Shown in pieces: positions 22,735 through 36,280 of a stretch of 64,000 nucleotides of DNA. Location of the stretch: assembly GCA_015179045.1 (NCBI GenBank), contig WHUZ01000034.1, positions 496,001 to 560,000 on the forward strand, given 5' to 3'. A program made the position numbers and the translations under genes. The number at the start of each line of letters is the position of its first letter. Positions within the stretch are counted from its first letter, which is position 1. This stretch comes from Kalaharituber pfeilii. Its lineage: Eukaryota > Ascomycota > Pezizomycetes > Pezizales > Pezizaceae. The notes below the pieces were generated by a model that saw only the letters and a program-made list of their open reading frames with translations, was not told the DNA's origin and searched no databases.

Positions 22735-25307
22735 ATGGCAAGCAGACATTCGCGTCAATCTGTCGTAGAGCGCTCAACACATGCTGCGAGTTCACGAGCA
22801 ACATCACTGCCCAGTTCCCGCTCATCTTCACCGCCCAAGCCACAAAGATTAAAACACTCTATTGCAAGCTCAGGTTTTTTTCAGGAGCCACCAAAACTAG
22901 GAAATCAATATTCAGATGATCTTGCATTTCAGAGGGCTCTCTCGTGTATGTGGTATCAAGCGCTTGTTCAATACGTGATCACTAAATAATAAAATCCCAG
23001 TTTACCTTCCGTCACAGCTCTCTCGGTCACGAGAATTCCAACAGGATTTGTTCCGTCTTGCTCAATTTGCTACATCGAAGAGGGTAGCCGGCTGGATTGA
23101 CGATGCTGAGAAGAATCTCCCCACACTTGAAGGAAAAAATATAGCGAAGGAAGAGATTTTGGAGGTTTGGGGAAGACAAAGAGGGGCCGGAATTGATAAA
23201 AACGGAAAAATATTGAAAACTAGTGAAGGTTGGAAAAAGCTGGGTGAATGGGGTGGGAGAGAAGGGTATGTGAATTTGCTTAGCTTTCAAAACCAACGCT
23301 GATGGAAATGATGACTAGTGTCGTAGCAATTGGATATGAGGGTGAATTTGGCCCTTATTGCCGTGTTGTGCAATTTGCGAAGTAAGTCCATTGCTGCATA
23401 TCAAAGTCGCAGTTAGCTTAATTCTTCCCCAGGTATTATTTATATTCTCCTTCTTCGGCACTTCAAACATGCCCACTTGCCATGACGGACGGTGCAGCTC
23501 GGCTACTATATCGGCAATCCCAACTATCTCCCCGATCGCATTTGCCAACTACACCATCATCACACAAGCCAATACATCTACCTGGGGAAACGCATGGAAA
23601 GCCTCAGCCAGGTGCGAAACAAGTCTTTGAAGAGGCCTATAAAAAGTTAATATCTCGTGGGGGGCCGGACGACTATGAGCGCTGGACCTCTGGTCAATGG
23701 ATGACCGAACGCCCAGGGGGTTCGGATGTCTCAAACACCGAGACAGTTGCTGTCTACTCCCCTGTGACTTCCGAGGAGATAGGGGAACTGGGACTTCAAG
23801 ATGGTGACAATGATGCTCTTGGCCCTTGGGTCATCAGTGGCTACAAGTTTTTTCCTTCCGCAGCTGATGCCAACATGACTGTTTTACTAGCAAGGACAGA
23901 GGGAAGCAATGGACTGAGTGCCTTCTATGCACCCTTAAAAAGAAAGGCGTTGGCTCCCATAGAGTCGGATGTCGAGGGCGAGGAGTTCGAAAAGTTTCTG
24001 GGAGAACAAGAAACCTGGAATGGAGTACGTATCGTGAGGCTCAAGAAGAAATTAGGGACACGGCCCCTAGCAACTAGCGAGATTGAACTTGATGGAATGA
24101 GAGGCTGGATGGTATGTATTACTAGACTGCGGAGACCCACAAATAATTGACAAAGTGCTGCAGATTGGAGAGGAAGGACAAGGCGTTAAGGCTATCAGCA
24201 CCATCCTAAATATCACAAGAGTGCATAACTCTGTTAATGCAGTCGCTTTTATGAGAAGAGGTCTAGCAATTGCAAAGGTATTGAATCAATTCTCATAAAC
24301 GTACTTTCTTGGTTGCTTTACGTTGACATTTGCTTTAGGCATTTGCTCAAGTTCGAAAGATCTCTAACCGGGCGCTCGCTCATACTCCGCTACACCTTCG
24401 AACGCTTTCCCATTTGGAGACAGTTTTCCGGGCGCAACTTCATCTGACTTTTCTTGCTGTATCCCTCTTAGGTTTTGACGAGCATCCGGAGTACATATCC
24501 AACCCTCCTGTCGTCGCAACTTCGACACAGCAATATATCATGACATCCATTCAGAGCGAACCTCCAAACTATCTTCTGCCAGCGAATGGGCCTGGGGCAG
24601 TACGAGCACTGTTTTTGATCGTTACGCCGTTGGCCAAGGCGCTTACCGCAAAAGCATCAATTGCAGCCTTAGCGGAGTGTATGGAGTCCCTTGGTGGAGT
24701 AGATTATTTAGAGAATGAAGAATTTGGTGGAATGAATGTTCAAAGATTATTTAGGGACGCAAATGTACTGTCAATCTGGGAAGGCACCACCAATGTATTA
24801 GCAGTGGAGCTCGTCAAATCACTTCTGAGAATAAGTGATGTGACCTCTGGTTTAAGGGGTTTCAATGTTGTTGGTGAATGGGTTGAGGCGAATCTAGGGA
24901 TGGGATACCACTTGCCTTCTGGAGAGACCCGCGAAATCCTTGAGCGATGCAAGGTTAATGCATGGTCTTCCTGGACCCACCTTGAACGGCGTATTGGAAG
25001 TCGGAGCAGAGAGGATTTGGTGGCTAGTGGAAGAGAGCTCATTGCATGGCTTGGATATGTGGTCTGCGCGGTACTACTCATTGTTGACGCGAGAAGAGAT
25101 GGCGACATCATTGCCCTGGAGACATGCAGGAGATGGGTCCTTGAGGGGTTCGGACGTGGTGGCATGTTTGCAGCAGGAGGAGCCGAGGATGGGGGACAGG
25201 AAGAAAGAAGGGGCAAAGAAGAGAAATGGGGTGAGAGAGCGGTTATGGATTATCATATGACATTCGGGGAGCGGATCGAGAAGAAGTTGGGAGAGCCTAA
25301 GTTGTGA
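22735..25307 (+). CDS. Acyl-CoA dehydrogenase family protein, AidB-like
   Basis: Six exons (22735..22974, 23018..23265, 23319..23381, 23433..24111, 24164..24277, 24339..25307) join in frame to 770 residues. All introns are 43-61 nt GT-AG. After a Ser-rich leader the family start FFQEPPKLGNQYSDD appears. It is followed by VVAIGYEGEFGPY, YYLYSPSSALQTCPLAMTDG, the flavin/substrate loop QWMTERPGGSDVS, RVHNSVNAVAFMRRGLA, and the conserved C-terminal SIWEGTTN that helps bind FAD in this superfamily. These motifs match the fungal AidB-like branch of FAD-dependent acyl-CoA dehydrogenases, whose substrate is not well defined. It is longer than bacterial AidB (about 540) because of the Ser-rich leader, an insert near residue 195 and a Glu/Gly-rich C-terminal region. 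I see no clear targeting signal. The start is the first ATG in frame with the leader. Confidence 0.9.
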
Positions 25308-28133
25308 CGAACTTCTAGGTAGAATGCAAACTTTCTTCATTAGGGCACTTGATAAAGCCTCTACATTTAGCATTTATCTTTCATCTGCCTCTCGAATTTC
25401 ATTAGATTGATATTGGCCTCTATATCTCTGTGTTTTATTGAGTTGATTAAAACTCTTGCGTATGTATTTGTTATGATATAGCGTAGCTGTGCTTGTCATT
25501 ATGCTAGCTCCTGTCTTTATCCCTTTCTCTTTTTTCCTTTGGGTGTATCCTGTCCACTTACGCTATGAAACTTTAGTATGTGTTTTGCATTGCTCAGAAT
25601 TTAATCCATTTCCCATCTTGAGACATGGTGTCTTTGTGTAACCTTCCAAGCTAGACTATATGTAATCTTCTCAGGCAATGAAAATGCTGGTTGCTGTTAT
25701 TTATAGAATTAAAGCGTTATCGGTGCCTGCAGAGCTGTGAGCTGCTACAAGCAATACCTGTCATCAGGATCTCAGAAGTAGTATTGAATTAATCTTTTAG
25801 TTTCGACACTACCTAGACTCTCAGCCACATGTTCCTTCAGAACTGCAGAGTATTTCGTACTTATGGTAAGCACACATAAATAAGTGGAACAAGCAGTGGC
25901 GCTGGGCACGAGCTCACGGATGTCTTGTGTCTTGAAAACTTCATCCTGTTCGCACTTTTACACTGGTAGTCAAACTGCAGGCATCTTGACATTGCTACTA
26001 AATTTAGAGTTGTCCAGACAACACTGGCTTGTGCCTCAATCGCTAAATCTGTATATGGCTGAGAAAATCTACGTGATTAGTAACATGCAGCAAGTGCAGA
26101 ATCTGCTTTGGTTACCGTTTTCTTGCAGCTGCTTTCTTGTGTTGGGAGGTGTACTGATTCCATCACGGTCAATAGGTATACAGCGTGTATCTAAATATCG
26201 GGTCCGCATGGTGGGGTTTATGGGGAGAATAAATCTTCAACGATCCTTGTCCACAAGTGCATCATCTTGACGTCGGTTAGTGCTGCTTTTAAGTTCGGTT
26301 ACACGGATGTAATGGCAGATCAATATATCTTGGGCTTGCCTGCTGAATTGCGTGCTCGAACATTGTCAGTACTTTCGCGCGTTTCTGGGCAATTCCGAGA
26401 ATGGTTTTATCTTTTTAGCAGCAGTCGTCATGATATCGGGTCTCATGCACGATCTTGTTAAAGAAGATGCACAATGTAGTACCAGCAGCTTCTGCAATCT
26501 CGTCTGTTCTGTTCCGTTGAACACTAAAATAGAGCTTTTCTGTACGCCAACGTAAGAAATGCTTATGTCTTTCTGGAAGCGGGAGCCTGCTGAGCCTAAA
26601 TTTTGAGCGTTTAAGGATTTCAAAACTAAACGCTACGATGGATTACTCTTTTGCTGCATTTGTAACTGGTCTCCAGGGTAACCACCACGCATCGTTGCCG
26701 TCCTAATCCCAGTTGAAGCATTGTTGCCCCTTATTATTCGATTGCCGTTAGCATAGCGCGGAAGGAAGCGGAAGTTCGTTAGCCCCCGATCGATCAAGCA
26801 GGCAGTGCGTTTCTGTGGGTCAAGTCAACTATTGCTGTGCAGAGATACCTGCCAAATGAAAATCCGTTCTCTATGCCCGCTCGTCATATGCGCATGATTC
26901 CTGCCTGCTCTCTGGTTGGGTTTTCTTGGTGCAGGTGGCAGCACGCATGCAACAAGATGCTTTGACCAGACATGCCAACATGCTGACCGTCTGCTGGGGC
27001 GGGCGGGAGAGCGGCTTGTGTGGTTAGAGCACTGCTCACTTGGACGAACTCTTCACCAACAGATAGAAAGCCCGGCCGCGATGGACGGGCGCGTGGCCAT
27101 AACGCCATTGAACGATCCTCGTGCGCTGGCTGTGGCGTGCCATCACCAAGTGGAACGTGCTCGGCCCATGGCTCGAGTACGAGTATTGGCCCTCGTGGGC
27201 CCGCCAGCGATAGCTAAGGTGTACGAGTGCTCTACAGCACTTTACTTGGGCTCAAGCAAGCAGCTCGTCCCTCCGGGCAATTCCTGGCTCAGGCTGTGCC
27301 GGGCACTATTCGCCTAGTTATGCGGTGCTGTGGACCCATGATGGCATGTCGCCGCGCGTGCCAAAAGCGAGTCATTCAGATAGGAAGCTGGCGCAGCCTG
27401 GACACCTCCAATGTGCCTGCCTTTCATGTATCGTGCAATTGAATCCTACACACTTGATGTCTCTCACATAGGCTGCCCGCGCAGCCCACAGGACGCTCCA
27501 CGCATCTCTACAGACGACCCCCCCCCCCCGTCCCCACCCCACCCACCACCCCGTCCTGCAACACACCCTTCTCCCCCCGGTCCAGACTTCATCGCCCACC
27601 CTTCCTTGACATGAGCAACTGGGGTGGGCAACTGGGAGGAATCACAGACTTGGGTTGGTGGTTATTCTTATCGCTGCACCCAGGAACTTGTCATCGTTGT
27701 ACAGGCTCGCAAGTGTTTGGTGGGCTAGGGGCGCCCAAGCTTTGCGTCTCATCACTCGGCAGTAGCAAGTGTTGGTTCAGGTGGGTTGGTGATTGTTCCT
27801 TGGCCTATTTCCTTCTCACCCCCCCCACCCCCCTCTCCCCACAAATCTAACCCCGAACGCGATTTTGGATATGTCCTGCTTGTCATCTTCGTCGCTGACC
27901 TTGGAGGATCTAATCAGGTAGCTTCATTCGTCTGGTCAATTGTGGTTTCGGTGAGCGAGTGCTTTCCATTTTAACAACCTGAGCCGGGGCTGGGCAAGGG
28001 AACTACCATGAAGCCGTCACCTCCGTCCCTAAAATCACCATTTTTGACCCTACTTCTTGGAGCATCAACAATTTCCCATGTCCGTGAGCGGCAACAGTGG
28101 CCGGCCTTCTCGACAGCACCAGGATACAGGAGC
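25308..28133. other. Spacer with GC-rich island, upstream of TRP-like gene
   Basis: The 3' UTR of the dehydrogenase probably occupies the first few hundred bases. A frame at 25884-26270 lacks recognisable features. GC content rises at about 26960-27200, and a C12 run lies at 27518-27529, about 605 bases before the TRP-like start. A second C-rich stretch is at 27818-27840. No gene is called. Confidence 0.4.
27518..27529. repeat. Poly-C run, 12 bases
   Basis: This lies on the coding strand of the downstream TRP-like gene, inside a C-rich promoter-side segment. Confidence 0.9.
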
Positions 28134-31100
28134 ATGGGAATGTTATTTATAACGGTTTTATCACTATTAGCTACACATGTATCCGCCGCCCTCGTAACAA
28201 GCTTCAGCAACTGTCTTCCGGAGAGTGTACAACAGTCTCCAACTCATCTTCAGTTCCGTCCATTGGCAGTGGACGCTAAGCTCGAGCTCGGGAAGGTACC
28301 TTATCGTTTGAATGTCACAGTATACGGTAATGTTACTGGTTCTTCAAGTGCAAATCCTGGTGGCAATGTTACGAAACGATGGGAGTTTGGTTTGGTCGAT
28401 CAAGATTTTAGTCTAAGTACACGGCATGAGCGTGAAGCGAGAATATCAAGGCGGCGCTATAGGTTCACTGTAGATAGTGTTGAGGACCAAATGTTTGCAA
28501 ACTCTGGGACGGAAGGACAGGAAATAGATAAGAGGAAATACCTTGTCCGGAGAGATGATATATCGTACGAAACAACAGGAGAGATTGTTCAGTTTGATTC
28601 GGCCTGGGGAACCAACACCCAGACGACGTTAAGAACTACTGTCAACGTGGTGACATTCCAATTGTTTGACGGATATGATGGGTTCTGTACAAATGCAAAA
28701 TCCTGTCCTATGAAGAATACACCACTGCCTAAGTAAGTCTTCCGTCAATATCAAAATTTTACCTATGTGCTTACTATTTGTTTCTAGCAATGGAGATCTT
28801 TCCGATCCTTCTGGCTTGCCATCCTTTACGGTATCAACAATCCTTAGAGATTCATACGCATTCACTAGTGTCATTAGTACCTTCCGTATCATTTCAGGCG
28901 ACTCAAAAGATACTCACATCGGATGTGTCAAGGTTGAAGTCACACCTCCCCTGGGGAATGCTATCTCAAATGCAGTCCGTTGGACACCCTTGGGCATATT
29001 AATCTTTGTAGGGTTGGCAACGATATCGGCTGCAATCTTTAACCCATGGAATGGTACAAAGGACATATTCCGCTGGAGCTCTAATTATGGGATGGATGAC
29101 GACATGCTGCGACTTGTCACTCCTGGCTTTGGGGATTGTCTGCAGTATCTACAATTCGTTGTGCTCACAGGAAGTTTGACCCTTGCCTACCCTGGATTTG
29201 TCCAGCCCGTCTTGTCAAAAGGAGCATGGTCTGTCCTTTTATTCAATACCACTGTCACTCCAGATGATTCTACGTCGAGTTTGGTCGACAATTTATACGT
29301 TGTTGACGGTAAATATGGTTTGGAGCGCATGGCAAAGTTCGTTGGCATCAGCAATGTCAAGGATATATGGCCAGTATCGATGATATATGTTGTCGGCATC
29401 CTGATTGCAGTGGTTTCTTTGATCCAAATTGGGTTTGTGGTAAGATGGGGTTTTATGAAGGTGAAATCCATTGCCGAAGAGGATTTGCGGGCTAAGAACC
29501 GTCCCTTTACGCTTGGTATGTTTAACATTTGTTTGCTATCACCTTACCGTACCCCTGCTAATGTTTTTTTCCCTTAGGAAATATTATTCGCCTATTTTTC
29601 AATTACCTCCTAAATCCTTTTATAACCTTTACCACTTTCCAGTTTGTCCTTCATGACCGGTCTCCTGCGTGGTATACGGGCCTTTCTGCAACGGTTTTTG
29701 CAATCTTTATTTTGTTAACAGCGCTCATGCTCCGCCAAATTGCAACTCACAAGCCTCGCTCAGCGCTCTGTGACGATCTTCCGACTCTGCTGCAATATGG
29801 GCCAATATACAACACATACCGACTGGAATCGAATCCATTTTTCTGTACTATGCAAATAATAATTAACATCCTCAGAGCAGTTGCTTTTGGAGGCGTCCAG
29901 GATAGCGGCATTGCTCAGCTCACTCTACTGGTTATCTGCGAGGTTCTTCTCATATTGCTCATCAATGCCGTAAGACCTTATTCGCCAAAGACCTCAATGA
30001 ATCTATATCAAACATTCTTTTCCGCTATGAGGTTACTAACGGTAGTATTTTCCATGGCTTTTATACCTCAGCTCAAGATTGATGATGCAGCGAAGGGCTG
30101 GGTCGCTTATGCAGTCCTCTTGTGCCACGGCATTGTTTTGGTCTTCGGATTTTTCCTGAATGCTCTCCAAACTTTGGCAGAGATTATTGCGAGATTGATG
30201 GGAGCTGGAAATGACGGCGGAACCGCTGCTAGAGGAGGGCTTGCTCAGGTGTGTAATAGCGATCTCACTAAATACGGAACAGCAAAGAAGCAAAATCAAG
30301 CCCCTGAGGAATTCAGGAACTCTATGGCTTCTCTTCTCAGCCCACCAGTTCGGCTGGATCTGCTGAAATGAACACGACACTGCCCATTCCTTTCACTCTG
30401 GTTTTGTTTTCTTGTTCCCTTTCAATACTATTCCACCATTTGCATGATTTATGACTGCATTTTCCGGCAGCCTATGTTTAAGGTTCAATCCTGTTTATTT
30501 CAATTGTAGACTTTCTCGTTCACGACTTCCGCTATATTAAGCGTACCAAACATGCGACCTTACGCATAGAAGGTCAGGTTTGCGTTTCACTGAGGATATT
30601 AGAGTTCTTCCTTCTGGTGTTATTTATTCATTTATTCACCTCTCTTATTGTATAGATATATTGTGCACACTCTTGTCTCCACTTTCGTTCAAGCGCACAT
30701 CTTTCTGATTTTCATCTATGGAAACATTCTGTTTTTCACTAGCACAGTATGAGTGAATTGGCTGACGTCTATGAACACATCAAACAGGTCTTTGGAAAGC
30801 GCCAGCTATCCCGCAGAAGCAATCGTCATGAAACTGCATATCATCCAGCGCACCGCCATACGGACAGTAGCGGTACTCCATCTCTTATTGCTGGCCCAGA
30901 GGGTGACCGCAAATTGACATTCTCTGGCTCCAGTAGACCAGCGCTTTCAGTTACTGGTGGCGGCCATGTCAATAATAACAGTATCGGTGCACAGTCCGAT
31001 AACGCTGCACTGGTAGGGTTACTGGATCCAAACTCTCCAGGCACCGTCGGTCGCGGTCATAAGCATACAGGTAGTGGGAGTACAGCATATACACCAACGT

Positions 31101-32803
31101 CACCAGTTGTCGCCTCATATCCTCCAACTCTCGGCGGAGGTGGCGTACAGAATACTAGTGGAGCAATTGTAGGTCTCGGAGTAATAGCATCTAGTGGGCC
31201 AGACCCAGGTCCGTACTACAGACCTCCAAGGACAAGAACAAATACCGTTGGCATGGCCGATTCGCCCAATGCAAGGAGCCGTGGTTCATGGGCCAGTGGT
31301 GACTGGACTACCCCTAGATACGATGCTGCTGGAAACCCCATTACGCCAACAGGTTCAAGGCCGTTTAGTCGTACCTACTCTGCTAGCCTGGGATCTTTTC
31401 AGGGAGGAGGTCGCGCAGAAGGAGTCAGTTCCGAAGACTGGGATTCCCCAACAGTTTTGAATACAAATAACCCGAATTCTGGAGCCGGGACACCCCCACC
31501 ATTTGGAGCTTTACAAGGGCCTGGATCCGTCAGGCATCAACATACAGATTCAACTTTGGGAGGCTCAGGTAGAGGGCGTACAGACTATGCTGTGCGAGAG
31601 ATGGACTTTTATTATGGAGTCAGAGGGCCTGCATTGTCTTCGACGGCCCCGAGCAGAAAGTTGGGCACAGGCCCTGCTGATCCAACTAGTCCTATGGCAA
31701 TTGCCAAAGGCTGGCTGCTTAATAAATTTGGAAGGCGAAAAGAGAAAGCCAAAGGATTTGAGGTTGTTAGAAGCTCGAGAGCCCCTGAGATGTTAAGCGA
31801 AATGCAAGAGGCTGCGGAACAGGCACGAAGGGAACAGCAAGCCAAGGCCTCGCAAGACGAAATTGGCGTCGCTGTAACAAGAGACGGCGACGATAGTAAT
31901 AGCAGCGATGATGAAGATGATGGAGCGGGTGAGAGGAGAGTTGGAAGTCAGATTGTGAAGACGACGACGGATTCTGAAGAGGAGAGTGACGACAGCGAGG
32001 GCGGAGGAAATAGCTTTGGAGAAGGCCCATCGCGTGCAGCAGATAGTGGGCGAAATGGGCTTCCACCACTTCCTCCTCTGAATACTGGAGATGATACCCT
32101 CAGCAGAAGCTTTTCCCTGAGAAGCCAAGCAGGTGTTGACGGAGCACCAAAGGTACCACGCAAAAGCTCCAAGCGTAGAAGTGCCACACAACTATTACTC
32201 GATCATGGGATGCAGTCCTCCATGCCATCTGATTCTCAACAGCCTGAGGTTGGAATAGTGATAACTCCCACCCCTACAAGGGGTCATGAACTCTATGACC
32301 CTCCATTGTCGTCCCAAGTGCATCTCCGTCACCTACAAACACAGCAAGAGCAAAATAGGAACTCGAGTTACCTTCATTCAAGTTCCTCTACCCGGCTTCC
32401 GTTCCAAACACCATCCATGGATTCTCGTTCGTCAAAGGATGATCGAAACCTAGCGGTAGATGGGACAAATTCAACGCCGGGAAATTCCAGAAATAACTCC
32501 AATGCAAGCAGTATACTTCCACCTGTACCAGGTTTGTATGGAAATCGTGGTGGGGACAGTGGTAGCGTATCAGGAAGCATAGGAGGACAGGTTAGGCCTG
32601 CAAGTGTCGGGACTGTAAGCAGACATCGAATGGAAGATAGCTTAACCGAAGTTACCGACCAAAGGGCCTTGGTAGTAGGAATGGGAAGTACCGCAGAATT
32701 GGTTGAAAGGAGTAATAGTTTAGCCAGTAACGACGGTGAAGGGAATATGGTGGCTCAGCAAGGAGAGAGTGAGACTGGGAGACGGAGATACAGTTTTGAA
32801 TAG
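28134..32803 (+). CDS. TRP-like / ML-domain membrane channel protein (fungal Pkd2/FLC-type family)
   Basis: Four exons, 28134..28732, 28788..29515, 29578..30248 and 30788..32803, give 1337 residues in frame. The start MGMLFITVLSLLATHVSA forms a signal peptide; an upstream in-frame Met at 28008 would bury it. An extracellular ML-like domain with Cys residues and N-glycosylation sequons (NVT) follows. Many transmembrane helices run from about residue 280 (WTPLGILIFVGLATISAAIF) to about 640, and a long Ser/Gly-rich cytosolic tail completes the protein. Fungal relatives include S. pombe Pkd2 and yeast flavin-carrier (FLC) proteins, linked to calcium and cell-wall homeostasis. The last join reads ARGGLAQ|VFGKRQLSRR, and the tail motif KEKAKGFEVVRSSR is one I associate with the C-termini of this family. 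Both support treating the tail as the same gene. Intron 3 is 539 nt, and reading through it would give a short isoform ending at 30371. Confidence 0.88.
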
Positions 32804-34295
32804 ATTTATGTGTATGAGGCATGTTATCTAGGAATGCATGGAAGGGTGAAGGTGGGTATACTATGATGCATGGGACAAAAGGTTTCTTGTTTTTAGATGA
32901 GCTGAAAGTGGAAGCGATCAGATTGCCTATGGATATCACTGTTTTACTTTGGACTCTAGTTTTCCTTTGTCTTTCTTCACCGATAATTTTTCATCCTAAT
33001 TGCTTTTGATACCTACTTATGTATTTAATACTTTATCTTTCGCCTTTACTCTTCTATTTCATTTTTGTATAGGGGTTTGAGGCTGGAATTTGAGTTCATT
33101 CGGTTTTTCCTGTTAATATATGTTCATCTTCATTTTATCCTCATCTTTCAATACCCGTGCAGATTCCTCACCACTGTCGTCTTTACTTCTTACTATGTAG
33201 TGCTTTCTTGGGAATTTGCTCACGAATTCTCTGCAATCTTATTATGACGTAAAGCTCATGGATGTCGGTTTATCAAAAGTGGTACAAGACGTTAGCAGAA
33301 TTGCAATCCAATTTCTACGTGATAGTCTGGTCTATAAGAAGGCATATATTACCTTACCCATATGGGTTTAGGTCGCAAGCGATCTACCATCCTGGTGATT
33401 TCAACAATACCACATCATATTTTTGCAACCTGCCTCGAGCACCGTAGACGCCCAAACAACACAGAGGCCCTGTGAGAGGGCAAAAAGCTGTGGAAGAAGA
33501 AGGCCTATCACTGTACGGACCGGCTAGCAAAGTCCTAGTTTAATACATACAACATTTATAGGGATGCCCTTGTTAAGTGTTCGCCAGCTTTGCCAGCGAG
33601 GATTTGGGCACCGTGATCAAAAGCATGCGCTGTTTCAAGAGGGCCAGAAGGGATGCTCGCAGTGATGGCGAGCGTCCGGACTTCCTCGCTCAATTTTCGC
33701 ACTCAAATTACATATCGCTTGCCACAAGCCTCAATAACTATTTCCACGGTCGATACATGGTAATTCTGGTAGCACCCCTTTACTAGAAGGCTATCGGCGC
33801 AGAAGTTTGGCTCTTACAGGTATCACCCTTTCTGTAACATTGGACACCTCTTCCCCCCTACCAACAGGGCATTAACTATCCCGGATGACAGCTAAATATC
33901 ATAGGGATTGTACCTCCAGCTTAGAACTTCAGCGAGAGAACCGCATTGAAAAAGATTTGACAGGGGTCGTTTCACAACAGCTGGGGCTGGTTCTGGAGGC
34001 CCTGGCTGCACGCAACATGACATTCACTTCCACAATCAACCAGTAGGCAAATGACCCTCACGAGAGCGCCACTGCCGCCCCGTTCGAAACGGATGTACAG
34101 GGTTCGGGAACGCTTTGCGTTTAGAGTTATCTGTGCAGATCTCGCTGCTTTAACGTGCGTGCCTACGTTCTCCTCAACTTTTACTCTATTATCTATTAGC
34201 AGAGAGCTGCCGGGCCCGACCCTTCCTCAACTGTTCTTCTGTTCACCTCACTCGACCGAGCCCACAACCTACTTCCGAAAAGGAAACTCGCAATC
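32804..34295. other. Spacer between TRP-like gene and secreted-protein relic
   Basis: I see no supported gene. Frames at 33065-33447 and 33577-33786 are short and featureless. The first part should include the TRP-like 3' UTR. Confidence 0.4.
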
Positions 34296-35192
34296 ATGCA
34301 GTTCACCATTACCGGCACCGTCTCTGTCCGCCTCTCCTTGCTGTCCGCAGCACCCACAGCACTCGCACGCCCGCGAGCCTACCCCCTCCAGGATATCCAG
34401 CATGCAAAACGCAGGCCCTACCACCGCAACCTTATGACTCCCACGAGAAATTCCTCTGGCTCACCGCTACGGCCCTGAGCCTCAATAATCCCGACAGGAT
34501 CCAGGACCCCGTATTTGGTCTGCTCGGCGCAGCCACGGCGTCCATGGGTGCTGGCAATATTTAGGATCTCGACTGCCTTCAACAGGCCACAGCTGACCAA
34601 GCCTTCACTAATGCCAAAGCAACAGGTGACGTTGAATTGCAAGTTGCGGCCTTATCTACCGTACTCTTGAACGCAACACTGACAGCGCCAGCGTCAGGCC
34701 AGTCCCATGCGAGAGCATCCAGGCCGTTAACACTGAAATCGGCGCCCTCAAGCAGCACCAGGACCCCGCTGCCGACAGGGCCGCCGAGGAGAACAAGGAA
34801 ATCGCACGCGTGGGTGGCGACCGAAGGGATGCCATTCTCAGCGGTACCTTTGAGCCCGGCTAGATTTTAGACCCAACTGGCGCCGGAAACACAAGCAATG
34901 TGTTGGATGATGAGGAGGGGTACATCTTCACCCAGGAGCTCCTAGTCCCGGACGTCACTGAGGAGGAAATCCTTGCCATAGTTGACGCGGCGGGACTTGT
35001 TGAGGAAGTCAACGAGGGTAAGGAAACGTTGAAGATTGTGCGGACGAGATTGAGGAGGTGGTTGAAGAGGTCAAGAACGATAGGGAGGTGATTAAGGAGA
35101 AGCACAAGAAGCAGGGAGGAAACAACAGGAATAATAATAACAATGCCATGGTCAAGATCATTGAGGTGGTCAGGTTGAGTTCGAGGGTTTAG
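34296..35192 (+). pseudogene. Decayed gene for a small secreted fungal protein
   Basis: A Met at 34296 starts a signal-like leader and AYPLQDIQHAKRRPY. The frame then shifts near 34420 to DSHEKFLWLTATALSLNN and PVFGLLGAATASMGAGNI. It meets TAG near 34563 and continues DLDCLQQATADQAF. It shifts again near 34660 to EIGALKQHQDPAADRAAEE, meets TAG near 34861, continues ILDPTGAGNT and EGYIFTQELL, and shifts once more before ending at 35192. The order matches, from memory, an uncharacterised family of fungal secreted proteins with a C-terminal GNTCDD...EGCIFTQ signature. Here both Cys are lost (Ser and Tyr). Two stops plus about three frameshifts make this a relic. The Cys-to-Tyr change needs a G-to-A transition, compatible with but not proof of RIP-like mutation. 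Confidence 0.65.
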
Positions 35193-36239
35193 ATGAAGCT
35201 CTATATTTTCTCTCTTCCTTTTCACTTTTTTTCAACTTTTGACCTGCCGTGAGGGTCTGTGGTATGTAGTGTTTTCTTGTGGGGAACCTTTCATTTATTT
35301 ATTTTCTTTATTTCTTTTTCTTCTGTCTACCTGCTGCGAAAGGTCGACATGCCTTATTCTCGTACCTCAGACCGATTTGTATGAGTGTCGCAACAGTAGT
35401 TTTCTCAGTTTTTATTTTCATTCTTTATATTTTATTATGTATGGCAGAAGAAGATATATGGGTACTTATGTATGTTAAGGAGTTTAGCCACGAGACTATG
35501 AAGGGATGCTTCTTTTTGAATAGGGTTTCTCGTTCCCGGGGTAATATGAATACTTAGTATCATGATACAGTAGATTTAAAGTCACTTTGCCTGTGCGTAC
35601 TGCGAATACAAATGCCCGTTGTCTCTGACGAACTACTTTTTTGCATCTAACGCCTTGAGACCCTATTTCTTCACCCCGGGCCAACTTCCAAATTTGAGCG
35701 TTTTCATAAAGGTATGGCAAGTAGCACATCTGTAAGAATGTAACTTCTCACCCTCGGTCAATGAACTAAACCTCATAGGGCCACAATTCAACGGGCTAAA
35801 ATTCAAGATGCCAAAAAGAAACGGATGCCGCAGGGGCATCAGAGGGGATGAAAGGGGTTTGTATTTCACCGGAGAGTGTAGATAGTAGATGTAGACAGTA
35901 GAGCTCCCACGATAACCTAGCGAGCGAAATAAACTCTTCTCTCTTCTCTCCACAAACTTTAGAACATCAAGCAAACCTCAAGCAAACCTCGCCCAGCAGT
36001 GCAGCTCATGAGATAATACATGAGCAGCTCGTGGGGTAGCGTTTGGTATGTCATAATGTTTGCTAGTCTTTGATCTAACTGCTTACGCTTTTGCAATTTA
36101 TGCTAATGATGTTCGAGTATCCTTGCAAGTGACCAATCGGAGATATTCCATCCTTCACTGAATACATATTTAGAGATTCAAAAAGAGACGCCTAAGACTT
36201 CCAAAAACTACAAAATCCAAGCTCGGGATCCCACAGAAC

Positions 36240-36280
<41 letters not shown>

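Noticed and set aside
25884..26270. 128-residue plus-strand frame between the dehydrogenase and TRP-like gene
   Set aside because: No signal peptide, no family resemblance, and an ordinary length for chance in this composition.
30749..32803. Separate 684-residue gene starting at 30749
   Set aside because: The frame fits as the cytosolic tail of the TRP-like protein: phase-0 splice into VFGKRQLSRR, and family tail motif KGFEVVRSSR.
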